Positions 37,170-49,734 of a DNA stretch of 64,000 nucleotides are shown in pieces; within the stretch, counting starts at the first letter, position 1; each line of letters starts with the position of its first letter. The notes beneath the pieces were generated by a model. It saw only the letters and a program-made list of their open reading frames with translations, had not been told where the DNA came from and ran no database searches. The position numbers and the translations under genes were made by a program. This stretch comes from Cymbidium sinense (Eukaryota; Streptophyta; Magnoliopsida; Asparagales; Orchidaceae): assembly GCA_021442155.1 (NCBI GenBank), contig CM038214.1, forward strand, positions 26,598,450-26,662,449, given 5' to 3'.

Positions 37170-40100
37170 TATGATTTAGGGTTAGGGTTTAGTATATTCA
37201 AACCTCTAATAATTAAGGGAAAGTCTCTTGAAGACATTTTCTTTAGCTACCATAACTATGTTAGGATTAGGTCATTCCTTAGACCTACTCCTAATGACAT
37301 CTTTATTTAATGTTTAGGGTTTAGAGTTTAGGGTTTGGGGTTTAGGGTTTAGGGTTAAGGGTTGTAGGTTTTAGGGTTTTTTTGGATAAAACCCATAGAG
37401 GGGAGAAATTTTATTGCCACAAAGAAGGATTACAAAAGTCCTTAAGAGGGGAAAATCTCAAAACTAATGCTTTAGGAGCTACAATCAACATAGAGAGAAA
37501 AATCCCCAAACTATTACAACCAGAAGCAAGAAAAAGAAAAAGAAACCTAAAAAATGGGCAACAAAACAAAAGCAAAAAAGAATCAGCCAAAGGCCACAAA
37601 GAGAACAGCATGAGAGGGAGGGCAGTAGAAGCCACAGTAGAAGTCGATACGTGCAAAGAAAAAAAGAAATACCTGCAGAAAGGAAATCAAGAGAAATATC
37701 ATGAAATAAAAGAAGAAGAAGAAGGAGGGAAAGAGAACAAAAGGCTCAAGCTCAGTATAGAAAAAAGGGGCAACCAAATTTTGTGAGCATCCAAACTCCA
37801 AAAGAAGGGTTACAGTCACAGAAAAAAGCTACCAACCAAAAGTAGATAAAAGGAACATCTTAACCATCATTGCCAACAAACCTCAAAAAATGCACCCGAC
37901 CAAGAAGCAAAGTCATCCATGAACAGGGATAGCAACCACCATCATAGAAGGAGAAAAAGAAATTAAGTAAATCTAACATAAAGGTGTTTCTAACTAATAA
38001 AGTCTAAGTTTAGTTTTAGGTTTAGGTTTAGGTTTTAAGGTTTAGGGTTTATATTTTAGGTTTAGGGTTTAGGGTTTAAGGTTTAGGGTTTAGGGTTTAT
38101 GGTTAGGGTTAGGGTTTAGGGTTTAGGGTTTAGGGTTTAGGGTTTAGGGTTTAGCGTTTAGAATTTAGGGTTTATGGTTTTGGGTTTACGGTTTATAGTT
38201 TTTTTTTTAAATTAAAAAAACTGGTAGGTTTAGGTTTATTTAGTTTATTTTATATTTATTTTAGTTTATTTTTTTATTTTTATTTAGGTTTATTTTTTAT
38301 TTTAATTTATTTTAATTTATTTATTTTAGGTTTATTTATTTTACTTTAGGAATTTTATTTTAATTTATTTTTCAAGTTTAGGTTTATGTTTATACTTATT
38401 TTTTAGCTTCATTTTATTTTTATTTTATTTTTTAGGTTTAGGTTTTTTATTTAGGTTTAGGTTTAGGATTTTATTTTATTTTTTTAGGTTTAGATTTTAA
38501 GTTTTTATTTTAGTTATTTTTTAGGTTTTATTTTTTAATTTAGGATTAAGTTTATTATTATTATTTTTTAATTTAATTTAGGGTTTAGGTTTAGTTTGTT
38601 TTAGGCTTAGGCTTAGGTATTACTTATTTTTACTTTAGGTTTAAGCATATTTTATTTTGTTTATTTTAGGTGTAGTTTTTTTTTTTAGTTTAGGGTTTAA
38701 TTTTTTTTATTTATTTTTAGGTTTAATTTTAGGTTATTTTTTAGGTTTAGGCTTTTATTTAGTTTTTATTTTATTTTATTTTAAGTTTATTTTTTATTTT
38801 ACGTTTAATTTTTATATAATTTATGTTTTATTTTTTTTGGTTTATTTTATTTTAGTTTAATTAGGTTTTATTTTTTATGTTATTTTATTTTATTTTATTT
38901 TATTTTTTATTTTATTTTACTTTACATTTAGGTTTTTATTTTAGGTTTAAGTTTAATTTAGTTTAATTTATTTTATCTATTATTTTATTTTGGTTTATGT
39001 TTATTTTATTTATTTATATTTAGATTTAATTAGCTAGTTTTAGTTTTGTTTTGTTTTAAGATTTTTTAAGGTTTAAGGTTTAGGTTAGTGTTTAGGATTG
39101 GGTAGTTTAGGTTTAGGGTTTTAAAGTGGGTTTATGGTTTTCAGTAGGATTAGGTTGATTTATTTAATTTATTTTAGGTTTATGTTTTAGGTTTTATCTT
39201 TAGTTTATTTTATTTTAATTTAGTAAGTTTATTTTATTTTGTTTATCTAGGTAGGATTTTTTTTTTTATTTAGGTTTTATTTATTTTTTAAATTATTGGT
39301 TTAGTTTTATTTATTTATTTTATTTTTAAGTTTATTTAGGAGTTTTGTGGTAAGGAGAGAGGGTGGTGTAGGTTAATAGTTAAGAGAGGGTTATTTAGGA
39401 GGGAGTTTATAGTTTAGGGATAGAGTAGGGTTTTGGGTTTTTTAGATAGTAGTTTATAGAGTTTACAGTTCTAGTAGTTTTAAAATGTTTAGAGGTTTTA
39501 GTTATTTCTCAGATTTTTTATGTATAGGTTTTAGGGTCATAGGTTAGTTTATGATTTTTTATGAGGTAGGCATTTTATCAGGGAAAAGGTCAGGAGTTAA
39601 TGTAGAGCTCAGGGTTTAGGCTCATTAGTTTATTTAGGTTTATTAAGATTGGGGTTTAGGGTTTAGTTTATGGTGTTTAGTATTTTATGGTTTAGGGTTT
39701 AGGATTTATGGTTTAGATTTAAGATCTGTTTTAAGGTTTTATATTTTTTTTTTTTATTTTTTTTAAAAAAATTATTTAAGAAGCATGTTTATTATTTAGT
39801 TTATTTTTATTTATTTTATATTTATTATTTTATTTAGGTATATTTTAATTTATTTAGTTTAGTTTATTTATTTAGGTTTTATTTATTTATATTTGTAGGT
39901 TTAGTTTATTTTATTTAGTTTATTTTATTTTATTTTTAGGTTTTTTTTATTTTTAATTAATGTTTAGGTTTTATTTTTTTAGGTTTATTTTAGGTTTTAT
40001 TTAAGGTTTTAAAGTTTAGCAGTAGTGGTTTGGTTAGTTTTTAATTTTAAAAAAGTTTTTTTTAAAAAAAAAAATTAAGAAACCCAAGTTTTAGTTTATT

Positions 40101-43100
40101 TATGATTATTATTTATATTTTATTTATTTTATTTAAGTTTATATATTTTTTTTCATTTATGTTATTTTTATTTATTAATTTTATTTTAGTTTATTTAGGT
40201 TTATTTTATTTTTTATTTTATTTTGGTTTTAAGGTAGTAGGTTTTAGTTTAGGGTTTAGGTTAGTATTAGGTTTTAAGATTTAAAATAAAAGGTCAGTTT
40301 GGTTTGGGTCAGGAGTTTAGGGTTAGTGTAGATTATGGTAGTGGGTTAGGTTTAGGGTGGAGGTTTGGGGTGGGTTAGGAGGGTTTAGTTTGTAGGAGGG
40401 TTTTTGGTAGGGCTCAGTCAGTGTTTAGGTTTAGGTTTAGGGTTTATCATTTTAGATTTAAGGTTTTGGGTTTAGGTTTAGGCTTAGTTAAGGTTTAGGG
40501 ATTTTTTTTTAATTTAGGACATGTTTTTGGTTGATTTGGTTTATTTTTTATTTATTTTAGTTTATTTTATTTTTTATTTTTATTTTTTATTTTTATTTAA
40601 TTTAGTTTATTTATTTTAGTTTATTTTTTTATTTTAGTTTATTTTTTAGGTTTAGGTTTAGATTTATGTTTGTTCTTTAGTTTAGTTTTATTTTAATTTT
40701 ACTTTTTAGGTTTAGGTTTTATTTTTTTATGTTTTTATTTATTTTAGCTTATTTTTTAATTTTATTTAGTTTAGTTTATTTATTTTAGGTTTATCATTTT
40801 AGTTTACATTTTCTAATTTAGTTTATTTGTTAGGTTTAGGTTTAGGTTTATATTTATTTTTAGTTTAGTTTTTTTTTAGTTTATTTTTTAGGCTTAGGTT
40901 TTATTTTATTTTTTTAATTTCTGTTTATTTTATTTTCTATTTTTATTTAGGTTTATTTTTTATTTAGTTTGGTTTATTTATTTAAGATTTATTTATTTTA
41001 ATTTAAGTTCTTTATTTTAATTTATTATTAGGCTTAGGTTTAGTTTAGTTAATTTTCTATTTAGTTTTATTTTTATTTATTTTAGGTTTATTTTATTTTT
41101 TTATTTTAGGTTAGTTAAGGTTTTTATTTTACTTTTTTAGGTTTAAGTTTTAGGTTTTTATTTTAGGTTTATTTTTAGGTTTTATTTTTTAGTTTAGGTT
41201 TATTTTCAATTTTTATTTTATTTTATTTTATTTAGTTTATGTTTAGGTCTATCCTTAGTTTATTTTAGGTTTAGGTTTAGGTTTTATTTATTTTAGTTTA
41301 GGTTTTTTTTAGTTTAGGGTTTTGGTTTTATTTTTATTTATTTTTAGGTTTATTTTTTAGGTTTAAGTTTTTATTTTATTTTATTTTTGGTTAATTTTAT
41401 TTTTATTTTAGGTTTAGTTTTTATTTTATTTAAGTTTTTGTTTAGTTTTGTTTAGGCTTTTATTTATTTTATAATAGTTTAGTTTTTATTTTTTTATTTT
41501 ATTTTCTTTTTAGGTTTCAATTTTCATTAAGGTTATAGATAATGTTCTTTTTTTGTTAAGGTTTTGTTGCTTATTTTATTTTTAAGTTTTATTTAGTTTA
41601 TGTTTAGCTTTTTGGCATTTTTGGGTTAAGCGACTAAAGTTTAGGATTATGGTTTAGGGTTTAGGGTTTAGGGTCTTTTATGATTCTGGGTTTAGGGTTT
41701 AGGATTTAAGGTTTAAAGTTTTTTTTTAAATTAAGTAAACCAATAGGTTTAGGTTTATTTAGCATATTTAGTTTATTTTTTATTTATTTTAATTTACCTT
41801 TTCTTATTTTTATTTAGGTTTATTTTTTTATTTTTGTTTAGTTTAGTGTATTTATTTTAGTTTATTTATTTTAGCTTAGGTTTTTTATTTTAGTTTATTT
41901 ATTTAGGTTTATGTTTACCTTTTAGTTGAGTTTTATTTTTATTTTATTTTCTAGGTTTAAGTTTTCTTTTTTATTTTTAGGTTTAGGTTTTTTTTTTAGG
42001 GTTAGGTTCTTGGTTTTTTAGGTTTATTTTTAGGTTTTAGTTTTTAGTTTAGTTTTAGGTTCATTTTTAGTTTATTATATTTTATTTAGTTTAACTTTAG
42101 GTTTAGGTTTAGTTTATTTTAAGTTTTATTAAATTTTAAGTTTATTTTATTCTGTATTTTATTTTTTTACTTTAGGTTTAGGTTTTATTTTTTTTATTTA
42201 TTTTAGGTTTATTTTATTTTGTTTATTTTATTTTATTTTAGTTTAATGTTTTAGTTTAAGTGTTATTTTATTTATTTTAGGTTTATTTTGAGGTTTATTT
42301 TTTTTATTTTATTTTAGTTTTATTTTATTATTATAGGTTTATTTTATTTATTTTTTTTTTGTTTTTATTCTTAAGTTTATTTTATTTTATTTTTTTACTT
42401 TATTTTATTTTATTTTTTTAGTTTAGTAGGTTTAGTTTCATGTTAGGATTTAGGTTTAGGTTTAGGGTTTAGTGGCCTAAGGTCAGGTGGCTCAGGTCAG
42501 GTTCAGGTCAGTTGGGGTTTAGTGTTTGGCTTTGGATTTACAACTAGGTGGGATTAGGGTTTAGGGTTCTGAGGTTTGCATAGTGAGTAGGGTGAGTTTA
42601 GCTTTAGGTCTTGATTTTTTTAAAGTTTAGTTGGTAGTTTAGGCTTGTGGTTTAGGATTTAGGAGTGGCTCAGGGTGGGTTTAGGTTTATGTTTTTAGTT
42701 TAGGGTTGTAGGGTTTATGTTTTTAGGATTTAGGGTCAGGAAGTTTATGGTGGGTTTAGGGTCAGGGTTTTAGAGTTTTAGTATTTTAAATTAAGCAAAC
42801 CCAGAGATTTAGGTTTATTTAGTATAGTTATATAGATTTTATTTATTTGTTTATTTATTTTTATTTTATTTATTATAATTTAGGTTATTTATTTTAGTTT
42901 GTTTTTTAGGTTTAGGTTTAGCTTTAGGTTTTTTTTTTAGTTGAGTTTTATTTTTATTTTATATTTTATGTTTAGGTTTTATTTTTTATTCTTAAATTTA
43001 GGTTTAGGTTTTTATTTTATTTTGTCTAGATTTAGGTTTTAGGTTTTATTTTTTAGTTAAGGTTTAGGTTTATTTTTAGTTTATTTTATTTATTTAATTT

Positions 43101-45446
43101 AGGTTTAGGTTAAGGTTGTATTTTTAGGTTTTATTTATTTTAGCTTTATTTAGTTTAGGTTAAAGTTTATTTTATTTTGTTCATTTATTTTATTTTTTTT
43201 TAGTTTAGTTTTTTTTTTATTTATTTTATTAGGTTTTATTTTATTTATTTTAGTAGTTTTTTTATTTAGGTTTTATTTTATTTAATTTTAGGTTTTTTTA
43301 TTTTTATTTTATTTTTAGGTTTTTTATTTTTAGCCCTAATTTTTTTAGTTTAGTTTAGGTTTCTATTTATTTTATTTTAGTTTAGTTTTTATTTTATTTT
43401 TTTTCTAGGTTTAGGTTTAGGTTTATGTTTAGGTTTAGGTTTAGGTTTAGGTTTTAGTTTAGATTTTATTTAATTTAATTTAATTTATTTTAGGTTTAGT
43501 TTATATTTATTTTTTTAGGTTTTATTTAGTTTAGGTTTAGGTTTATAGCTTTTGGGTTTAGGTTTAGGATTTGGGGGTGGCTTAGTCAGTTTTTAGATCT
43601 GGGTTTAGTTTTTTAGGTTTAGGGTTTATGGTAAGGTTGGTAGGGTTGAAAGTTTAGGATTTAGTGTTGGTTGGTTTAGGTAGGTCAAGTAGGTTTTTAG
43701 GTTACCTGGTTATTTTTTTTATTTTTTATTTAGGGTTTATGGTTTAGAGTCACATTAGTTTAGAGTTTGTTGTAGGGTTTAACATTAGATTTTGGGTTTA
43801 GAGTTTAGGGTTTATTTATAATTTTAAAAAGAAACAAATAAGTAGTTCATTTATTTCATTTTATTTTATTTATTTTATTTCTTTAGGTTTACAATTTTTA
43901 TTTAGTTTAGTTTATTTATTTTAGTTAAGGTTTATTTTTGTTTATTTTAGGTCTTAGGTTAATGTTAATTTTAGTTTATTTTATTTTTTATTTTATTTTT
44001 AAGGTTTAGGTTTTATTTTTTATTTTAGGTTTAGGTTGAGGTTTTATTTTATTTTTTAGGTTTAGGATTTATTTTATTTTAAGTTTATTTTATGTTTTAT
44101 TTTTTTTAGTAGTTTAGGTTTATTTTAGTTTATTTTATTATATTAAGATTATGGTTTGGTTTTATTTAGGTATAGCTTAAGTTTTATTTATTTCACTTTA
44201 GTTTATTTTAGTTCTTTAGGTTTATTTTATTTTGTTTATTTTATGTTTAAGGTTTTTTTTTAGTTTATGGTTTAGGTTTTATTTTTTATTTATTTTTAAG
44301 TTTATTTGTAATTTTAAATTTATTTAGCTTTTTTATATTTAGGTTTATTTTATTTTTCAGTTTAGTTTAAGTTTTTATTTATTTTAATTTATTTTAGTTT
44401 TTATTTTTTATATCATTTTATATTTAAGTCTAGGTTTAGGTTTAGTTTTATTTTAGGTTTTTATTTTATTTTATTTTTTTAATTTATTTAGGTTTAGTTT
44501 TTTTATTTTGTTTGTAGGTTTTATTTAGTTTGGGGCTTTAGGGTTTAGGGTCAGGCTTAGGGTTTTGGGTTTGGGTTTAAGGTTTAGGGTTTAGGGTTGT
44601 AGATTTAGGGTCTAGGATTTAGGGTTAGTTTTATGGTTTAGGATTTAGGGTTAGAGTTTTATTTTATTTTATTTTTTTTATTTTTTTTAAATTAAGTAAA
44701 TTTGTAGGTTTAGGTTTATTTAGTTTATTTTTTATTTATTTTAGTTTATTTTATTTTTATTAATATTTAGGTTTATTTTTATTTTTATTTAGTTTAGTTT
44801 ATTTATTCTATGTTTATTTATTTTAGTTTATTTTTTAGGTTTAGGTTTAGATTTATGTATTTTTTTAGTTTAGTTTTATTTTTATGTTATTATTTAGGGT
44901 GATGTTTTATTTTTAATTTTTAGCTTTAGGTTTAGATTTTTATTTTATTTTTTTAGGTTTAAGTTTTAGGTTTTTATTTTAGGTTTTGTTTTTTTGTTTA
45001 GGTTTATGTTTATTTTCAATTTATTTTATTTTATTTAGTTTAGGTTTAGGTTTAGGTTTTATTTATTTTAGTTTAGTTTATTTTAGTTTAGCTTTAAATT
45101 TATTTTACTTTTATTTTAGGTTTAGTTTTTTTTCATGGGTTTATGTTTTATTTTTATTTATTTTTAGGTTTTATTTTTAGGTATATTTTTTAGGTTTAGG
45201 TTTTTTATTTTATTTTATTTTAGGTTTATTTTATTTTTATTTTATGTTTAGTTTTTATTTTATTTCAATTTTTTATTTTTTATTTTAGTTTATGTTTTCT
45301 TTATTTTATTATAGTTTAGTTTTTATTTTTTTATTTTTTATTTTTAGGTTTAGGTTTAGGTTTTAGTTTTAATTTAATTAATTATTTATTTTATTTTATT
45401 TTTATGTTTTATTTAGTTTAAGTTTAGGTTTTTATGGTTTAGGGTT
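37170..45446 (+). repeat. Telomere-like TTTAGGG-derived array (about 8 kb)
   Basis: The plus strand is almost free of C and consists of TTTAGGG units and decayed forms (TTTAGG, TTTATTTTAG, TTTATT). Five perfect tandem TTTAGGG units lie at 38115-38149. Other near-canonical patches are near 37320, 39650, 40430, 41640, 42550, 43600 and 44540-44640. The G-rich strand runs left to right, but unrelated DNA follows, so it is interstitial in this sequence. A LINE fragment (37378-37995) lies inside. Small open frames here are low-complexity artefacts. Confidence 0.9.
37378..37995 (-). mobile_element. 5'-truncated LINE fragment inside telomere-like array
   Basis: On the minus strand it ends TTTGTGGCAATAAAATTTC, a short CCCCTCTATGGG spacer, then AAAAAAA joined to CCCTAAA repeats. 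It matches the 3' end of the LINE at 45447-49720 over some 500 bp, including the TTATTGCCACAAAGAA, AAGTCCTTA and AAGAAGGGTTACA blocks on the plus strand. Telomere-like repeats lie on both sides. It is all 3' untranslated sequence. The 134-codon plus-strand frame at 37382-37786 is antisense and Lys-rich by composition, so not a gene. Confidence 0.85.
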
Positions 45447-45989
45447 TTTTTAGGGAAATTAGGGGAATTTTATTGCCACAAAGAAAAAGTACAAAGTCCT
45501 TAGAGGGGGTAAATCTCTAAACTAATGCTCAAAGAGCAATAAGTCCTAAAGAGATAAATCCTCTAACTATTACAATAATATAAGAAAAAAAAAATAAAAG
45601 CAAAACAAAACAAATCAATGATAAGCGATCCATATGCTAACAACAACATCCACTAGGTCCTTTCGATACCTGCAAGAGTCTTCCAACCTATAAAAGAAAT
45701 CTACAACGTACTAATGGAAGGATGAGTATAATTAAGCAAGCATAAAGAGTATGAGCAAAGAAAAGGAGCAAAATAAAGAAAAGGCTCAGGCTCAGTTACA
45801 ATCATCTCAAGGAGCAACATTATATGTAAGCATCAAAACTTCCGAAGAAGGGTTACAATTACATATAGTGCTACCAGCCAAAAGAAGATAGAGAGTGAAA
45901 CATCAAGGCCATTATTGCCAGCATACCTCTTGTAGCCCATCATCCCAAGTCCATCATCTTGGAAGGCTACAAACTCTTCCAAGTAGCGG

Positions 45990-47090
45990 ACATAATAGCC
46001 AACCATAAAGCCAACCATAAAGCCACCAAAATAAATAAGCCCAATAAGTCAGAAAGTCAACCAACCATCAAGGACAGCAGTAGTATAGTAGGAACACCAC
46101 CAAAGCCACCACCAAAGAGGAATAATAACATAAAAGGGAGCAAGCATCATGACCTTGACAACAAAAACCAGAAAAAACCAAGACCAAAAAGAAAAAAAAC
46201 ACAAGAGCTCATGTCCTCCACAAGCAAACAGGAAAGGCAGCAAGACTGTCACCCAAACCACAAAAAGGGAAGCTATAGCAGCCAAGTGAGGAGAACCATA
46301 GTAAGAGTAGGCCAACCAGCATGTCACCAATAGAACAAGAAAGAAAGGACAAAACAACCACCATCCAACCAACCCAGCCAGTCAAAATAGCCAACAAACC
46401 CAGTCAGCAAACATAGCCTACTAGCTAACCATCCAGTAGTAGAAAATCCAAATCAGTGAAAAGACCAACAACATCCATCATGCCAAAACCACCCAGGAAA
46501 AGTGTAGAAGCAAAACAAACAAACCCAAACTAGTAAAACTAACAACCAAAACCTAATTCACAAAAAAGAAGAAATAATAGTCAACAAATAACCTCCACCT
46601 TTCCAAATCCAATCCAAAATTAGACCACCAACAACCTCGATCGCCATTAATAGGCGTATAAACTAATAACCAACCCAACCGACCAACATAGCCAACCCAC
46701 CCATACCACCTGTGAGAAAATCAAACTTAGTTAAGGAAGCAACCAGCCCAGAGACATGGCAAACCCCATATAGAAAATAACAGGCAAAGCCACCACCCAA
46801 ATGAAAGTCAGCAAAAATAACCAAGCAATAATAATCATCCAGCCAGGCAAACAGCAGCCACCAGGCTGAAAAAATCAAAATAACCAAGGTAGACAAAATA
46901 AGAACCACCAGATAGCAACCCTTAGGCTAACCCAAAAGCAATAGCTCAAAAAAAAAAAAACCAGCACAGGCCCAAGAGTGAGAATAAGCAAATGGCCACA
47001 ATCCAAAAAGGGTTTCATAAAGGGAAACCAAAAGCAAATGTATCATTAAAAACCAACAGAAATATCCAAACCAAGAAAATTATAATCTGA
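45990..47090 (-). other. LINE 3' untranslated part, A/C-rich on plus strand
   Basis: No domain recognised. The plus strand is rich in A and C and poor in T and G, the opposite of the adjacent array. It contains a 13-bp tandem duplication (GCCAACCATAAAG near 46000-46025) and many CCAACCA and AGCCA runs. Gly/Trp/Val-rich minus-strand frames here (for example 46049-46372) are compositional. Confidence 0.6.
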
Positions 47091-47159
47091 GATAGGGTAA
47101 TCGGTGTTATCAGTTATTAAAACCTAAAAGTTTAGGAAATTTTGATTGTAAAATATAGT

Positions 47160-47545
47160 GAAATCAGTTAAGTTGGCACCTAAAGTAGCCAAGAAATCAA
47201 GAAAAGCATTACCTTCATGAAGGATATGGGAAAGTTTATAACAAACTTGAGAAAGAAGATTTTTAGAAAGATTGAGAAGATCAAATAAAATAGCATATCA
47301 TATTCTATTAGAGTTTAGCATGTCAAAAAGAAAGAGAACATCAACTTCAATCCAGATGTTGAGGAAACTTTTATTCAAACAAATTTCAATAGCTTTATTG
47401 GGAGATAGAACCATCAGTATTCACTTTAATCAGTATTCACTTTACCTCTAGAATTCCTAAGAATACCACCACAGTCATATTTATTGGGAGATAGAACCAT
47501 CAGTATTCACTTTAATCAAATTTTCTTTTGGGTTTGATCCAATTG
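47160..47545 (-). pseudogene. LINE RNase H domain
   Basis: The minus strand reads ENLIKVNTDGS near 47530 (RNase H start, KxNxDG) and, towards 47200, YKLSHILHEGNAFLDFLATL (consensus R-E-x-N-x2-AD-x-LA). Between them lies AIEICLNKSFLNIWIEVDV. An 86-bp direct duplication (47394 and 47480) disrupts the middle. Plant L1 elements with a C-terminal RNase H are an established subgroup. Confidence 0.75.
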
Positions 47546-47849
47546 ATAATCCTAGCTCTTTTATAAGAGTCAACATCATGCAGAATAATACCCAATTTTT
47601 TAGCCACTAAAATGAATGTTACTAATAAGATTGGCATTAAATAGAGCTTGAATTTTTTTCTTTGGTTCTAGCCGGATCCTTTTATGGCTTATAGGAATAC
47701 CATGATATTAGTATTTTTTTGTCCATCTAGATGAATCGGATAAGGGTAATAGTAACTAGAACTTTGATATGAACTTTCACAATTTTTTGGAAATAGACTT
47801 CAAGAAGTTCATATATGGAAAGATTGCCATGAAAGTTGTTGGTATTAAA

Positions 47850-48780
47850 TAAATCATCTTACCATAACCATAATTTAGAAGCAATAACACCATTGACAAA
47901 CACATGATTAACATTTTCAATATGAAAGCAACAATAGCACATTGAAGGCAAATAAAACCCTTTATTCCATAGCGAAAATTCCACAAGGATAAAGTTATTC
48001 AAAATCCTCCAAGCTAAAACCAAATGAGAAATGGGAATGATATTGTCCCAAAGTTTAAAGAAAATATTAGAGGAGTTTTCCTTATCTCTAATAAAATTTT
48101 GAACCTCTTTAAGAACAAAATCACCATTGTAAGAATGGTTTAAGAGAATTTGGTTAAGTTTGTTAGAGAAAATAATGATATTTCTAAAGTTATCTAAAAG
48201 AGAAGTACATATATAATTCTCAAGTTTGTTTTCATTCCAAGTGTTATTATGCTAAAAAGAGTTAACTTTGATAGCTGCAGTAGAGTGGGTAGATAAAAGA
48301 GATTCAATAGAGCCATTTACAATACAATTATCTTGCCAAAAGAAAGAAGAGTCAGAATGAATACCCCAAGATATTAAGGGTTCAACAACTCATTTAATGA
48401 AGCAAAGCCTTTTCCAAACTAGAGAGTCAACAAATTTAGAAGCATAGATAAGTGGGTGTTTACCTTGGCAATATTTTTTCATCATAAAATTAGCCCAAAG
48501 GCTATCATTCTTTCTAAAATTCCACCAGAGCTTATGAGAGAAGCCAGTAATAGCTTCACGAATCAGTTTGCAACCGAGACCACTTTCAGCCAGGGGACCA
48601 CAACATTTATGCCAGGAAGTCCAATGCATTCTTTTAGTAGAATTATTGGATCCCCAAAAATAATTATTAAGTATGCAATCAATTCTGATAAGAGTAGCAT
48701 TAGTGGGGATAATAGTTTGAATCAAATAAAGAGGCATTGAATTGAGAGTGGTTTAAGAATAGTGACCCTGCCACCAAAGG
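47850..48780 (-). pseudogene. LINE zf-RVT-like C-terminal region
   Basis: The 48390-48737 frame reads WGSNNSTKRMHWTSWHKCCG and then LAESGLGCKLIREA and FSHKLWWNFR, the usual plant LINE segment (W-G...K.HW..W...C.P...GGLG...L...N.A...K..W). Further on, near 47900-47940, the minus strand reads CYCCFHIENVNHVFVN, resembling the zf-RVT CxxC...H cluster. Frames are broken at several points. The role of this segment in LINEs is not well defined. Confidence 0.8.
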
Positions 48781-49720
48781 AAAGTAAATGAAATTCCTAG
48801 ACATATATTTTATTTAAAATTTTTTGAATTAACACATCAAAAAGATGGGATCATTTTGGACATTTAAAAGAGGACCCAAGTACTTAAGAAGAAGGTGTTG
48901 ATGTTTAAAGTTAGTGATATGCAGGATTTGATTAATTTTATTATTGGAGATGCTTGAAGAAGTATTAAAATAGCTTTTGTTATTATTGATAGATAGACCA
49001 CTTTCTCTGCCAAATTTATTTAAAAAAATCTTGAGATTCTTGATATGATGAATAGAAGCATGGAAAAAAATAATGAAATCATCTACAAAGCTTAAATGAG
49101 AAACAAGAAGACCACCAAGAGTTTTATAATACATACTAGGATTGTTTATGAATAGATCATTGATGCTTCTAGATAAGTACTTAGCAACAATAATAAATAA
49201 GGTAGAAGATAGAGGATTCCCTTATCTTAGGCCATGAGAAGAAGGAAAGAAGCTAAAGGCTTCCACATTAAGCAAAATAGAAAACCAAGCATTATTAATA
49301 CAATTTTTATTAAGAAAGATAAATTTATTAGAAAACCCAAATAAATTCAGAATATGGATAAGGAAATCCCAAGAGATATTTTCAAAAGCTTTGGTAATAT
49401 CTAATTTGAACAGAATGTTGCCACCTCTAGTCTTAGCATCTAAATCATGAATTAATTCTTAAGAAAGTAGAATATTATTAGAAATAGATCTATCTCGAAC
49501 AAAACTAGTTTAGTTTAGAGAGATAATCCTATGAAGTAAAGGACTGGGCTTATTGGTTAGAATTTTGAAAATTAGCTTATTGAAGAAGGTGCAAAGACTA
49601 ATAGGTCTAAAATCACTCCAATAGTCAGATTATGTTTCTTAAGTATGAGAGAAATAGAAGTGCTAGAAAAATATCTAAGAAATAGATTACCATTAAAGAA
49701 ATTTCTTTGAATTAACTAGA
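48781..49720 (-). pseudogene. LINE reverse transcriptase
   Basis: Minus-strand blocks in order are SISLILKK (near 49650), FNKLIFKILTNK, FKLDITKAFENISWDFLIHI (catalytic D, near 49400), GNPLSSTLFII (consensus GDPLSP) and SHLSFVDDFIIFF. The FVDD codons are at 49078-49089, so both catalytic Asp remain while Tyr-Ala is Phe-Val. Stops are scattered throughout. Only the frame at 48829-49134 is open for 100 codons. Confidence 0.88.
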
Positions 49721-49734
49721 GGAGATGACTAAAA

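Larger units (their letters stand above)
45447..49720 (-). mobile_element. 5'-truncated L1-type LINE abutting telomere-like array
   Basis: Minus-strand domain order from the right is RT (about 49690-48780), zf-RVT-like (48740-47850), RNase H (about 47540-47160), then a long 3' untranslated part (47100-45447) ending AATAAAATTCCCC and AAAAAAA directly against CCCTAAA repeats. ORF1 and endonuclease are absent. The 5' break is near 49700-49735, where gypsy LTR sequence resumes. Its family differs from the LINE at 14283-20416. Confidence 0.9.

Noticed and set aside
37382..37786. 134-codon Lys/Glu-rich plus-strand frame
   Set aside because: Antisense to a LINE 3' end shared with 45447-46000. The composition effect explains it.
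38657..45180. Phe/Leu/Tyr-rich open frames in the telomere-like array (for example 38657-38860, 40102-40284, 44986-45180)
   Set aside because: They follow from T-rich, stop-poor composition, show no domain, and lie in satellite DNA.
37170..45446. A true chromosome end
   Set aside because: The array is degenerate and is followed by LINE, gypsy and copia sequence, so it is interstitial here.
45959..46372. Lys/Pro-rich plus frame and Trp/Val/Phe-rich minus frames
   Set aside because: They lie in an A/C-rich LINE 3' untranslated part, overlap each other on both strands and have no recognisable motif.
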